A stretch of 64,000 bases of DNA. Source: an uncultured Halomonas sp. GTDB taxonomy: Bacteria > Pseudomonadota > Gammaproteobacteria > Pseudomonadales > Halomonadaceae. Position 1 is the first letter of the stretch. Every line of letters starts with the position of its first letter. Both the position numbers and the translations under genes were made by a program. The stretch lies in assembly GCF_947500835.1 (NCBI RefSeq), contig NZ_CANMTQ010000004.1:62001-126000 (forward strand), written 5' to 3'. Positions 8,596 through 17,365 of this stretch are shown one piece after another. The notes beneath the pieces were generated by a model. The model searched no databases. It was not told the origin of the DNA and saw nothing but the letters and a program-made list of their open reading frames with translations.

Positions 8596-11500
8596 TCACT
8601 TGCCCAGTGATTCCCCCAGCATCCTTTCCTTCGTCTGGGAGACGACGTTCTTCGCTCGCCCTTCTGCATCATGCAGCCAGACATCCATCTGGTTGAACGC
8701 CACCCGGATGTCATTGTCACGAAACAACTTATCGAGTCGCCGATTGATCTCGTCCGCGGCGAACAGCCGATCCGTCAGATCGTTGACGAAAATGCGCAAT
8801 TCAAAGTTGAAGGCCGTGGAGCCATAGCTGGTGCACAACACCTGGGGTTCCGGGTCCTTGAGCACCCGTGGGTTCTCGGCAGCGGCCTCTCCCAATATGC
8901 GGTGCACCGTATCCAGATTGGAGCCATGGGCCACGCCATAGTTGAGAATCACCCGTGTAACATTGTCCGACAGCGTCCAGTTGATCAGTTGATCCGTGAC
9001 GAACGTCTTGTTGGGAATGATGATCTCCTTGCGGTCGAAATCCGTCATCGTGGTGGCACGAATACGGATGCGGCTGATCGTCCCGTGCAGATTGCCCAGG
9101 GTGATAGTGTCGCCGATGCGTATCGGTCGCTCGAAAAGAATGATAAGCCCCGAGATGAAGTTGGCGAATATTTCCTGGAGACCGAAGCCAAGGCCGACAC
9201 CCAAAGCGGCCACCAGCCACTGCAGCTTGCTCCAGGACACGCCGAGGGTGCTCAAGGCCGCTACGATGCCGACCCCGACGATGGTGTAGGAAAGCAGCGA
9301 CGTCATCGCATAGGCGCTGCCCGGCTTGAGGGACAGGCGGGACAGCACCATGACTTCAAGCAGACCGGGCAGGTTGCGCGCCATGACGGAAGTCAGCACC
9401 ACGGTAATCAGCGCCGTGAATAGATCCGCGACGGTAATGGGCGTCTCGCTCAAGCTCTCGCCGACGCCCCGGGTGATCGACCATATACCCACGTTATCGA
9501 GATAAGCCAGTACCGCCAGCAAATCCGACCAGAGAATGTAAAGCACCAGGGAAAAGCCAAGAAACAGGATCAGCTTGGACAAGCGCAAGGACTGCTGATT
9601 GACCTGCTCGAGATCCAGAGGCGGTTCCTCGACGACCTCGAGGCCGCCTTCCGCGCCCTCCTGTACCTGGGCACGTCGGCGTGCCACCGCCCGCCGATAG
9701 GCAAGACGGCGCGCAGCTACCGCCAATCCGCGAACCACGGATGCTTCGACCAGGATCCACAGGCCGAAGATATACAAGCTGGCCACGAAACGATTGACCA
9801 GCTGCAAGGCCGTATATTCATAGCCCAGCACGATCAGCACCGCCAGTACCAGCGTGGTGCCGGACAACGCCAATCCCAGCAATAGTCGAAACAGCTTGAC
9901 CCCAAAAAAGGGTGTATGGGCAAGAATCAGTCGTGCCAACAGCACGCTCATGGCGACCATGCCCGCCAGTACCAGAAACAGGAAAAGCGGTCGCTCGGCA
10001 AGGGTTGGGCCGTCACCCTGAGCCAGGGAGCTGATCAACAACACTGGAATGAGCGCAATGCCCAACCACCAGAGCAGGCTTCGCAAGCGCGTGGCATAGT
10101 CGGCAGGCCAATGGAAATGACGCACCGTGACACCGTCTCGCACGAGCAGGCGGCGTGCCAGAGCGATTACCGCCCAGGCCAGTGAGAGCTGCAGTAGCGC
10201 TTCACCCCAGGCGATCGCGATGCCTGTCCCGCCATGGCTCAAGAAAACCCCGATCGCGGCCAGCGCCAGGGGGCCGGGTGCAGCGATCAGCGTATTGAGC
10301 ATGATGGCCTTGGGGGTATGCATCTGGGTATCGCGCTTGAGCCGCCCTACCTGTTCGTGAAGGGTCAGCAAGCGTGCCTTGATAGGCCGACGCCGTAACA
10401 ACAAACCGATGGACAGCAGCAATAATGGCAGCCCCCATAGTCCTGCCAAATGAGGCTTTTGCCAGAAATGATGCAGTTTCTGCCGCCAGCCTTCTCCACT
10501 GATCTGGGCCATCAACGATTGAGGCAGTTGGCGTAGCCAGGCCAGATCGAGAGGATGACGACTCGCCACCCAGAAAAGCTGTTCTTCGATAGTCAGGCGC
10601 AACGATGCACTGATTTCGAGCAGCTGCTGCTGATTGAGCTGAAGATCGATAGCCGTGGTCAGCAACTCGCCGTATTCGCGTTCCAGTTGATCTACCAGCT
10701 CGCTGCGCCCTTGATACAATTGCGTCAAGGTATCGATCACCTGGGGCGATATTTCAGCGCCGGTTTCGTCGAGCTGCTGGCGGGCAAGCCGTTCCACATC
10801 CCGCAGCCCGTCACGCTGCCGATTCAACTCGAATTGCTTGAGACGGATGTCGGCAATCTGTTCTTGAATGCCCTTGACCGCATCCACTTGAGGCAGGGAG
10901 CTGCGCTGCTCCTGCAGAATGCGCGACAACAGCTGACTGCCTCGCACGGCCTCGATCTGCTCTTTTAGAGTGCGCTGCACCTGTCGTACACGATCAAGCT
11001 GCGTCCGCACTTTTACCGCTTCACGTTTGAGCACGTTATAGCGATCGATCACCTGCAATAACTCAAGGCTCATCTGACGATTGCGAGATCGCGCGTCGAT
11101 CACCACCGCATTGTCATCCGCAAGGGAAGGTTCGTTACCCGACGCCGCCCCTAGCGTATCTGCGAGCTGATCACGGCGCTTCTGGTCGAGGACAGCCTGC
11201 ATTAGCGTGAGATTATCCTCGGCTAGTTCGATCCTGCGGATCAGCACTTCACGCTGGCGACTGGCCAATTCCAGCAGGCGTGTATTGACTGCCAGCTGAC
11301 GACGCTTGAGCGCCAACTTGCTTTCCGCTAGCGCCAGTTCACCTCGCAACAACCAGACCTCGGGTGAGTTTTCAGCGCCGTTATATTCACCCAATGCAAG
11401 ACGCTTTTCTTCTATTTCCTCAAGCGCCCTGGAAATCGTTCCCTGAGCGCGTTCGGGTAACGTCTGAGCGGCGATCAAGCGTGAATTGGTCCTGGATAGA

Positions 11501-11916
11501 TCATCCTGCAGCGACTGCAGTCGATTCAGAATATCGGCGACTCGGGTTTCCAGTTCAGAAATATCAAGGGGCTTGAGCGTCTTTGCGTCGATCGTTTCAC
11601 TTGCCATGGTGTCACGCAGCGAACGTGCCAGGCGCTGCATTTCGTCCGGGGCACGCGTGATTTGCTGCTCGAGTTCGTTGCGCTCCTGACGAATATTCTC
11701 TATGTCCTTTAGCGTATCGAGCACTAGCTGCAGGGTTTCGATCTCTTCCTGCTGATCGCTATCTGGCTGTTCTATTGCCGTCAATGTTGCAAGACTCTGA
11801 GAAACCGCGTCACGCTCAGGCGGCGCCTCTTGAGCCCAGGCTGAAGTCCACATCAGTAACAACGCCAGCACAGTCGCAATTGTTTTTAACTGCCCCTTCT
11901 TTCGCCCTGCCGCCAT
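8596..11916 (-). CDS. mscK: Large MscS-type mechanosensitive channel (MscK/KefA-like)
   Basis: 1106 residues, the size of MscK. A signal peptide (about 1-28, ending TSAWAQ) is followed by a roughly 450-residue periplasmic region rich in coiled coil, then about 11 membrane segments. The C-terminal MscS core contains LGVGLGFGLQEIFANFISG (the pore helix) and ERPIRIGDTITLGNLHG (the beta domain). Such channels open on hypo-osmotic shock to release ions and solutes, which fits a salt-adapted cell. MscK of E. coli is additionally potassium-gated. An AGGA box 6 nt before the ATG supports the start. Convergent with tlyA, five bases apart. Confidence 0.92.
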   Translation of the reverse strand: MAAGRKKGQLKTIATVLALLLMWTSAWAQEAPPERDAVSQSLATLTAIEQPDSDQQEEIETLQLVLDTLKDIENIRQERNELEQQITRAPDEMQRLARSLRDTMASETIDAKTLKPLDISELETRVADILNRLQSLQDDLSRTNSRLIAAQTLPERAQGTISRALEEIEEKRLALGEYNGAENSPEVWLLRGELALAESKLALKRRQLAVNTRLLELASRQREVLIRRIELAEDNLTLMQAVLDQKRRDQLADTLGAASGNEPSLADDNAVVIDARSRNRQMSLELLQVIDRYNVLKREAVKVRTQLDRVRQVQRTLKEQIEAVRGSQLLSRILQEQRSSLPQVDAVKGIQEQIADIRLKQFELNRQRDGLRDVERLARQQLDETGAEISPQVIDTLTQLYQGRSELVDQLEREYGELLTTAIDLQLNQQQLLEISASLRLTIEEQLFWVASRHPLDLAWLRQLPQSLMAQISGEGWRQKLHHFWQKPHLAGLWGLPLLLLSIGLLLRRRPIKARLLTLHEQVGRLKRDTQMHTPKAIMLNTLIAAPGPLALAAIGVFLSHGGTGIAIAWGEALLQLSLAWAVIALARRLLVRDGVTVRHFHWPADYATRLRSLLWWLGIALIPVLLISSLAQGDGPTLAERPLFLFLVLAGMVAMSVLLARLILAHTPFFGVKLFRLLLGLALSGTTLVLAVLIVLGYEYTALQLVNRFVASLYIFGLWILVEASVVRGLAVAARRLAYRRAVARRRAQVQEGAEGGLEVVEEPPLDLEQVNQQSLRLSKLILFLGFSLVLYILWSDLLAVLAYLDNVGIWSITRGVGESLSETPITVADLFTALITVVLTSVMARNLPGLLEVMVLSRLSLKPGSAYAMTSLLSYTIVGVGIVAALSTLGVSWSKLQWLVAALGVGLGFGLQEIFANFISGLIILFERPIRIGDTITLGNLHGTISRIRIRATTMTDFDRKEIIIPNKTFVTDQLINWTLSDNVTRVILNYGVAHGSNLDTVHRILGEAAAENPRVLKDPEPQVLCTSYGSTAFNFELRIFVNDLTDRLFAADEINRRLDKLFRDNDIRVAFNQMDVWLHDAEGRAKNVVSQTKERMLGESLGK

Positions 11917-12073
11917 TATTAATCCTCATTTCCAATGCGAGCGTATCGCCCTCTAATGACTAAAAAATTGCGTGTCTGCCCTGCCAGACTGGCAATTACT
12001 TACGTAAAGCGATTGACTTGGCAGAACAGCGTGGTAGAAACAGACGCTTGGTGCCGCATACAGGACGCTGATA

Positions 12074-13021
12074 ATGGTTTTGCCCTCACCGCTGCGTGTG
12101 ATTGCGCGGTTGCTTTTTTGTTCATTGTTGAGCGTTTCGACTCAAGCCAACGCACAGTCGAACACTCGAGAAAATAGTACTTCTGATAGCGAGGAGGCAA
12201 TTGCCAGCACCTTGAAACAGGCGGATGTCCGCCGTGAACTGGAGCGCGAATCCTCGCGCAACCCTTTGGTTCTCAGCGTTTATCGGCGCAATTATTTGCT
12301 GCCCTGGACCTATAACACCAATCCCAATCAAGAAGATTTCGACTCGATCAGCTCCAATGGCGATGCGGACAAGACAGAAGCCAAGTTTCAGATCAGCCTC
12401 AAGGTAAGCGTCCTGCACGACATATTTGGAGACAATGGCGATCTCTATTTTGCCTATACCCAGCGCAGCTGGTGGCAGGCCTACAACGCCAAGGCGTCTT
12501 CTCCCTTCCGCGAGACCAATCACGAGCCTGAAGCGTTCGTCAGCTTCGACAACGCCTATTCCTGGTTTGGCTGGACCAATACGCAAAATCGCGTAGGTTT
12601 CGCACACCAATCCAACGGGCAGTCGCAACCGTTGTCCCGCAGCTGGAATCGCCTGTATGCGGACCTGCTTTTTCAACGCGGTAATTGGGCAGTGAGCGTG
12701 GCACCTCACTGGCGCATTCCCGAGTCGAGCGACGATGACGATAACCCGGATCTCGAGAATTACATCGGTTATGGCGACGTTACCCTGGTGCATACCTTCG
12801 GCGATCAGGAAGTATCTCTCATGCTGCGCGGCAATCCTGGCAAGCATCACTATGGCGCGCTAATCGACTACACCTTCCCGTTGATCGGCAAGGTCCGTGG
12901 CCATGTGCAGTACTTCGACGGGTATGGAGAGAGTCTCGTTGATTACGATGAGGACGTACAGCGTTTCGGGCTAGGCTTCAGTCTCAATACTTATCTGGCC
13001 GGTATTCCAGGCAATGATTGA
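12074..13021 (+). CDS. pldA: Outer membrane phospholipase A (OMPLA)
   Basis: 315-residue outer-membrane beta-barrel with a signal peptide (about 1-27, cleaved after QANA). The catalytic segment GFAHQSNGQ places His178 and Ser180, and Asn192 in SRSWNR; the spacing equals the His142-Ser144-Asn156 triad of E. coli PldA. The enzyme is a calcium-dependent lipase that dimerises and hydrolyses phospholipids misplaced in the outer leaflet. Acidic loops such as SSDDDDNPD are consistent with a halophile's exposed surface. Single gene, divergent from mscK. Confidence 0.95.
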   Translation: MVLPSPLRVIARLLFCSLLSVSTQANAQSNTRENSTSDSEEAIASTLKQADVRRELERESSRNPLVLSVYRRNYLLPWTYNTNPNQEDFDSISSNGDADKTEAKFQISLKVSVLHDIFGDNGDLYFAYTQRSWWQAYNAKASSPFRETNHEPEAFVSFDNAYSWFGWTNTQNRVGFAHQSNGQSQPLSRSWNRLYADLLFQRGNWAVSVAPHWRIPESSDDDDNPDLENYIGYGDVTLVHTFGDQEVSLMLRGNPGKHHYGALIDYTFPLIGKVRGHVQYFDGYGESLVDYDEDVQRFGLGFSLNTYLAGIPGND

Positions 13022-13081
13022 TAACCAAAAGCATATTGCTATGATGATAGCTTCATACACCACTCATGGAAGACTGTAGAA

Positions 13082-13438
13082 ATGAGTATGTTTCCTGTAG
13101 GACACCATAGCCGTGGGTCGAACACTCGCGAAGCCAGCACCGAGCAATTGAAAGACGATCTGCGCAACCTTTCTCAGACCGTGGAAGAATTGGTCAACGC
13201 CACTGCAGAAGATTCCCGCAGCAATGTCAAAGAATTGCGCAGCCGTGCCGAGAAGCGTCTGAGTGAAACCCGCGCACGCATCGAAGCCCGTGGCGAAAAA
13301 GCCTATCACGATGCCCGGGACGGCGTACTCGATAGTGCCGACATGGTAGACCGCTACGTGCACCAAAATCCCTGGACCGGCATCGGTATCGGTACAGCCG
13401 TAGGTGTCGTGATCGGTATGATCGTCGGACGGCGCTAA
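13082..13438 (+). CDS. DUF883 family membrane-anchored protein (YqjD/ElaB-like)
   Basis: 118 residues. The N-terminal 85 residues are charged and helical (coiled-coil-like, LKDDLRNLSQTVEELVNATA), ending in a C-terminal membrane segment NPWTGIGIGTAVGVVIGMIV plus GRR. In E. coli the homologues YqjD and ElaB are inner-membrane-anchored, stationary-phase proteins that bind ribosomes. First gene of a three-gene set; its stop overlaps the next start as TAATG. Confidence 0.88.
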   Translation: MSMFPVGHHSRGSNTREASTEQLKDDLRNLSQTVEELVNATAEDSRSNVKELRSRAEKRLSETRARIEARGEKAYHDARDGVLDSADMVDRYVHQNPWTGIGIGTAVGVVIGMIVGRR

Positions 13439-13833
13439 TGTCCAGTGGCAACGGCCCAGCGGAGCGCGTGATTCAAGCTGGACGGCGCATGCTGACCAGC
13501 TTGATTACCACCGGCGAGACGAGACTGCGTCTCGCTGTGGTCGAACTGGAACTCGAGCGTGACCGCATCCTCACGATACTGATGCTTGCAGGCGCCAGCC
13601 TGATATTGTTTGCCTTTGGCGTCGGCATGTTACTCCTGATGCTGATAGTCGCTTATTGGGAGCAGCATCGTGTCTTGGCGATTGGTGCCAGCGGAGGCAC
13701 GTTGTTGCTTGTGTCCGCCATACTGGCTTTCAGCGCCAAGCGCATTGCCAAGCAGCGCAAGCTGATGGAGTCGACGCTAAGCAATCTGTCTCAGGATCGG
13801 CACTATCTGGAGTCTTCACGTGAGTCATCGTGA
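13438..13833 (+). CDS. YqjE-like phage-holin-superfamily membrane protein
   Basis: 131 residues. An amphipathic N-terminal helix, then two adjacent membrane segments (about 43-68 and 77-98), matching the YqjE / putative Actinobacterial Holin-X family. Role unknown. In E. coli yqjD-yqjE-yqjK are consecutive, and the same order is seen here, with translational coupling to the gene before and a 14-base overlap with the gene after. Confidence 0.85.
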   Translation: MSSGNGPAERVIQAGRRMLTSLITTGETRLRLAVVELELERDRILTILMLAGASLILFAFGVGMLLLMLIVAYWEQHRVLAIGASGGTLLLVSAILAFSAKRIAKQRKLMESTLSNLSQDRHYLESSRESS

Positions 13834-14119
13834 TCGTCTGAAGCGTCGAGAAGAGCTCGAAACCGAGATACTTCAGCAGCGCATCGATTTGGCCATGGCC
13901 TTACGCGACTGGCGAGAGGCTACCGCTCCCATTGATCGCGGCTGGCAACGGCTGACTCAATGGCGCACGGCCTTCATTGCACTGGGCGGTTTTGCAGCAA
14001 TACGCGGCCTTAGAAAACCCCGTGCTACCGGCAAGCTGATGGGCAAACTGCTTACCGGCATGATGCTCGTCAATCGAGGTCGGGTCGCCTATCGCATGTT
14101 GCGCAATAGACGGGCCTGA
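13820..14119 (+). CDS. YqjK-like small basic protein
   Basis: 99 residues, strongly basic, with a helical N-terminus (RRKEELE-like heptads) and a hydrophobic patch TAFIALGGFAAIRGL near residue 55. Assigned as YqjK-like mainly from size, charge and position after yqjD and yqjE homologues. It starts at GTG inside the end of the preceding gene. Function unknown. Confidence 0.7.
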   Translation: MSHRDRLKRREELETEILQQRIDLAMALRDWREATAPIDRGWQRLTQWRTAFIALGGFAAIRGLRKPRATGKLMGKLLTGMMLVNRGRVAYRMLRNRRA

Positions 14120-14147
14120 TTTCCTGTAGCGATAAATGCATGATGAC

Positions 14148-14176
14148 AACGCCGGCTTCTGCCGGCGTTATTTTTT
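14148..14176 (+). terminator. Terminator of the yqjDEK-like operon
   Basis: Perfect 9-bp stem AACGCCGGC/GCCGGCGTT with loop TTCT, then ATTTTTTC. The last bases of the stem are also the stop codon of the convergent egtB gene. Confidence 0.88.
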
Positions 14177-15490
14177 CTCTTCTCTAACCTCTCTGGCAAG
14201 ACGGAATCCCGAAAATGCCCAGCGCGCATGGGGCGGAAAGAAGTTTCGATAGGTCGCGCGGATATGCGCTTCAGAAGTCGCGCAGCATCCTCCGCGCAGT
14301 ACCATCTGGCCCGACATGAACTTGCCGTTGTATTCCCCGAGGCTACCCGGCAATGGCTTGAACCCCGGATACGGCCGATAGGCGCTGCCGGTCCATTCCC
14401 AGACATCACCGAACATCTGCCCGGGTGCATCCTCTGAAATTCCGCCGGCCACCGGCTGCAAGTGATCCTGCTCGATGAAATTGCCACCGGGTTTTGCTTC
14501 GCGGGCGGCTACTTCCCACTCCGCCTCCGTGGGTAAGCGCGCGCCGGCCCAGCAGGCAAAGGCATCGGCTTCATAGAAACTGACGTGACACACCGGCGCC
14601 TGCCAATCCACGGGCACCAGCCCACCCAGGGTCATGTGGTACCAGCCGTCGTTGCGCTCGACCCAGTAAAGGGGGGCTTTCCACCCTGCCTGCTGGACCG
14701 TCCGCCAACCATCGGACAGCCAATAATCGGGATGTTCATAGCCCCCGGCCTGCATGAACTTAAAGAATTCAGCATTCGTCACGGGGCGACTGGCGAACTG
14801 AAACGCCTCGACGAACTGACGATGGCGCGGCGTTTCGTTATCGAAAGCAAAGCCTTCGGCATGGATTGCACGACCGATATAGCGCACGTCTGCTGCAAAA
14901 TCATGCCAACGAAGTGGCTCAGGCTGATGATTAAGGGGTGGCGCAAGATCGTCGCGGTAGACCGGGCAAAGCGGATTCTGGGCCAGAATATGCTTGATAT
15001 CCATGGCCAACAGTTCCTGATGCTGCTGCTCATGATTAAGGCCTAACTCGACCCGTTGAATGATGTCATCCACATGCTCAGCCGGTGGGTTGCTGAGCAG
15101 CTCTGCCATGGCATTGTCGACATGGGCACGATAACGGTATACGTCATCTACCGTGGGGCGCGATATCAGCCCCCGATCCGGTCGTGGAAACGGCGTCCCA
15201 TGTGTTTCGTAATAAGAGTTGAAAAGAAAGTCGTAGGCGCTGTCTAAGGTGTGATAGGACGGATGAAATGGCGTCAGCAGGAATGCCTCGAAAAACCAGC
15301 TGACATGGGCGATATGCCATTTGGGCGGGCTGACATCCGCCATGCTTTGCACCACATAGTCTTCCTTGCATAGCGGCGCACATAAGGTTTCGGTAGCGGC
15401 GCGGACACGCTGATAGCTGCGCAACCACTCCTTGGTATGCTGGGTTTCCTCGAAAGATGCATCGCGTGTTCTTTGCGCAAGTGACGGCAT
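14168..15490 (-). CDS. egtB: Ergothioneine biosynthesis sulfoxide synthase EgtB
   Basis: 440 residues in the two-domain EgtB order: N-terminal DinB-like domain with the iron ligands in KWHIAHVSW (His59/His62) and LNHEQQHQE (His153, His157, the H-x3-H-x-E motif), then a C-terminal formylglycine-generating/sulfatase-modifying domain with RLPTEAEWE and the terminal GFRLAR. EgtB joins trimethylhistidine (hercynine) to gamma-glutamylcysteine or cysteine in an oxygen-dependent step. A near-perfect AGGAGG precedes the ATG. Its usual partner egtD (histidine methyltransferase) is not adjacent and not in this window. Confidence 0.93.
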   Translation of the reverse strand: MPSLAQRTRDASFEETQHTKEWLRSYQRVRAATETLCAPLCKEDYVVQSMADVSPPKWHIAHVSWFFEAFLLTPFHPSYHTLDSAYDFLFNSYYETHGTPFPRPDRGLISRPTVDDVYRYRAHVDNAMAELLSNPPAEHVDDIIQRVELGLNHEQQHQELLAMDIKHILAQNPLCPVYRDDLAPPLNHQPEPLRWHDFAADVRYIGRAIHAEGFAFDNETPRHRQFVEAFQFASRPVTNAEFFKFMQAGGYEHPDYWLSDGWRTVQQAGWKAPLYWVERNDGWYHMTLGGLVPVDWQAPVCHVSFYEADAFACWAGARLPTEAEWEVAAREAKPGGNFIEQDHLQPVAGGISEDAPGQMFGDVWEWTGSAYRPYPGFKPLPGSLGEYNGKFMSGQMVLRGGCCATSEAHIRATYRNFFPPHARWAFSGFRLAREVREEKK

Positions 15491-15586
15491 GGGGCAACCT
15501 CCTGTCGTAAAAATGACATCCTTGATATGACAATTCAGCGTAGCAGGTTGCCTCTTGTACTCCAGTAATATCGGGTAACTTCCTAT

Positions 15587-16768
15587 TTATAATGCCAAGC
15601 CACAGGCCACCCCGGACGCCCAGGCCCATTGGAAGTTGTAGCCCCCCAACTCCCCGGTGACATCCAGCACCTCACCAATGAAGCGCAGTTGCGGTAGCCC
15701 CCTAGCCTCGAAAGTCTTGGACGAAATGGCCGCCGTATCCACGCCCCCTAGGGTCACTTCCGCAGTACGCCACCCTTCCGTCCCCGCAGGCTTTAGCCGC
15801 CAGACATTGAGCCGCTCACTCCAACTCTGCAACTGAATATTGGACTGCTCCGCCAATATCCCATCGTTGCCATACCACTCGATCAATGCCTGAACCAGGC
15901 GCTTGGGCAAGTGCTCACCCAGCCAGGTCGAGAGGCGGCGTTTGGGGGTGGCCTTGCGTACATTGACCAGCGCATCGAAGGCATCGATACCCGGCAGAAG
16001 ATCGATGGAAAGCTCATCACCCGGCTGCCAATGACTCGAGATCTGCAGCATTGCCGGGCCTGAGAGTCCACGATGGGTAAACAGCATCGGTGCTCGATAG
16101 CGCCCGTTGCGGCATTGCACTTCCACCTCGCAGGACACGCCGGAAAGCGCGGCGGCCCGTGTTTTCCATTGGGAGGTCAGAATAAACGGCACCAGGGCAG
16201 CGCGAGTTTCAGTCACCGACAATCCGAATTGGCGGGCGATGTCGTAGCCGAACCCCGAGGCCCCCATGGTTGGAATCGATAGCCCGCCGCTGGCAACCAC
16301 CACTGCACCGGTATCGATGCATCCTGCTGACGTCGTCAAACGCATGCCTTCGCCCTTTCGCTCGATGCGCTCGATGGTGGTCTTTAGATGAATTTCCGCC
16401 CCCGCCCAGTCGCACTCCGTGAGCAGCATATCGAGAATCGGACGCGCCGAATCGGCACAGAATAGCTGGCCCGGCGCTTTTTCCACCGGCTCGATGCCAT
16501 GACGCTCGACGAGCTCGACAAAATGCTCCGGGCGATAGCGATTGAGGGCCGAAATGCAGAAACGAGGGTTGTTGGAAAAGAAATTGCCCGGCCGCGTATC
16601 GAGATTGGTGAAATTGCAGCGCCCGCCACCGGACATGAGAATCTTCTTGCCCGGCTTGTTGGCATGATCGATGACCAGCACCCGTCGTCCGCCGTAGCCG
16701 GCAGTTAGAGCACACATCAGCCCGGCGGCGCCAGCACCGATTATCACGACATCCGGGTTGGAAATCAT
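15587..16768 (-). CDS. HI0933/BaiN-family NAD(P)/FAD-dependent flavoprotein
   Basis: 393 residues. FAD-binding dinucleotide fold at the N-terminus (DVVIIGAGAAGLMCALTAG), then the family signature KPGKKILMSGGGRCNFTN, and a C-terminal GEVLDVTGELGGYNFQWAWASG that closes the FAD site. All three blocks are diagnostic for the HI0933/YhiN group. The physiological substrate is unsettled; one clostridial homologue, BaiN, reduces bile acid enones. The ATG at 16768 is preferred since GGAG lies 9 nt upstream; the longer reading would need a TTG start inside that site. Confidence 0.9.
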   Translation of the reverse strand: MISNPDVVIIGAGAAGLMCALTAGYGGRRVLVIDHANKPGKKILMSGGGRCNFTNLDTRPGNFFSNNPRFCISALNRYRPEHFVELVERHGIEPVEKAPGQLFCADSARPILDMLLTECDWAGAEIHLKTTIERIERKGEGMRLTTSAGCIDTGAVVVASGGLSIPTMGASGFGYDIARQFGLSVTETRAALVPFILTSQWKTRAAALSGVSCEVEVQCRNGRYRAPMLFTHRGLSGPAMLQISSHWQPGDELSIDLLPGIDAFDALVNVRKATPKRRLSTWLGEHLPKRLVQALIEWYGNDGILAEQSNIQLQSWSERLNVWRLKPAGTEGWRTAEVTLGGVDTAAISSKTFEARGLPQLRFIGEVLDVTGELGGYNFQWAWASGVACGLAL

Positions 16769-16882
16769 ACAAACAGGCTCCAAATACTACATGATGGATA
16801 AAGCCAGCCATTCTAGCAGGCGATCGGAATGGCGAAATGCGTTCTACCATATTGAAGGACTATCACTTCAGGAGTGCCTCCC

Positions 16883-17302
16883 ATGCTCGAACTGATTGCT
16901 GCCCCAGCCTTGCACGTCGTTGCCATGCGGGTTTCCGGCTGTGTCGATGCCGATGACCTTCAGCGCGGCATCGATGCCATCGAACATACCAAGAAAAGCC
17001 ACGACAAGATCAGCATCTTCATTGAAATCGATAATCTACGCTGGATGACCGGTACCGCCTTGATGCGTGACATCGGTTATGGTCTGACCCAGTTTGGACG
17101 CATGCACCATTTCCATCGCATTGCAGTTGTCTCGGATCAGCAATGGGTGCGTAGCGTGGCCAGCGTCCAGAATCAGCTGTTCTCATCCATCGAGGTACGG
17201 CCATTCAAGAAAGAAGAAAAAGAGACCGCAATGCAATGGGCCTGCGAATCGCCCATGGCAGATGTTTCTGCAGAAAAAGCTGCCCCAGCCCAACCCGATT
17301 AG
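16883..17302 (+). CDS. SpoIIAA-like (STAS-related) protein
   Basis: 139-residue soluble protein matching the SpoIIAA-like family: alternating beta/alpha pattern with NVVAMRVSG-type first strand, ISIFIEIDNLRWM in the middle and FHRIAVVSDQQWVRSVASV. Members bind lipid-like ligands or act in stress settings, but no biochemical role is firm. AGGAG 8 nt before the ATG at 16883 favours this start over a GTG three codons upstream. The C-terminal 20 residues are low-complexity and probably disordered. Confidence 0.82.
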   Translation: MLELIAAPALHVVAMRVSGCVDADDLQRGIDAIEHTKKSHDKISIFIEIDNLRWMTGTALMRDIGYGLTQFGRMHHFHRIAVVSDQQWVRSVASVQNQLFSSIEVRPFKKEEKETAMQWACESPMADVSAEKAAPAQPD

Positions 17303-17365
17303 GTTGTGCCGGGGCAATCTATTTTCCTGCTGTCTCTTATCTGTCACCTTGTCTTGCATTCTTCT

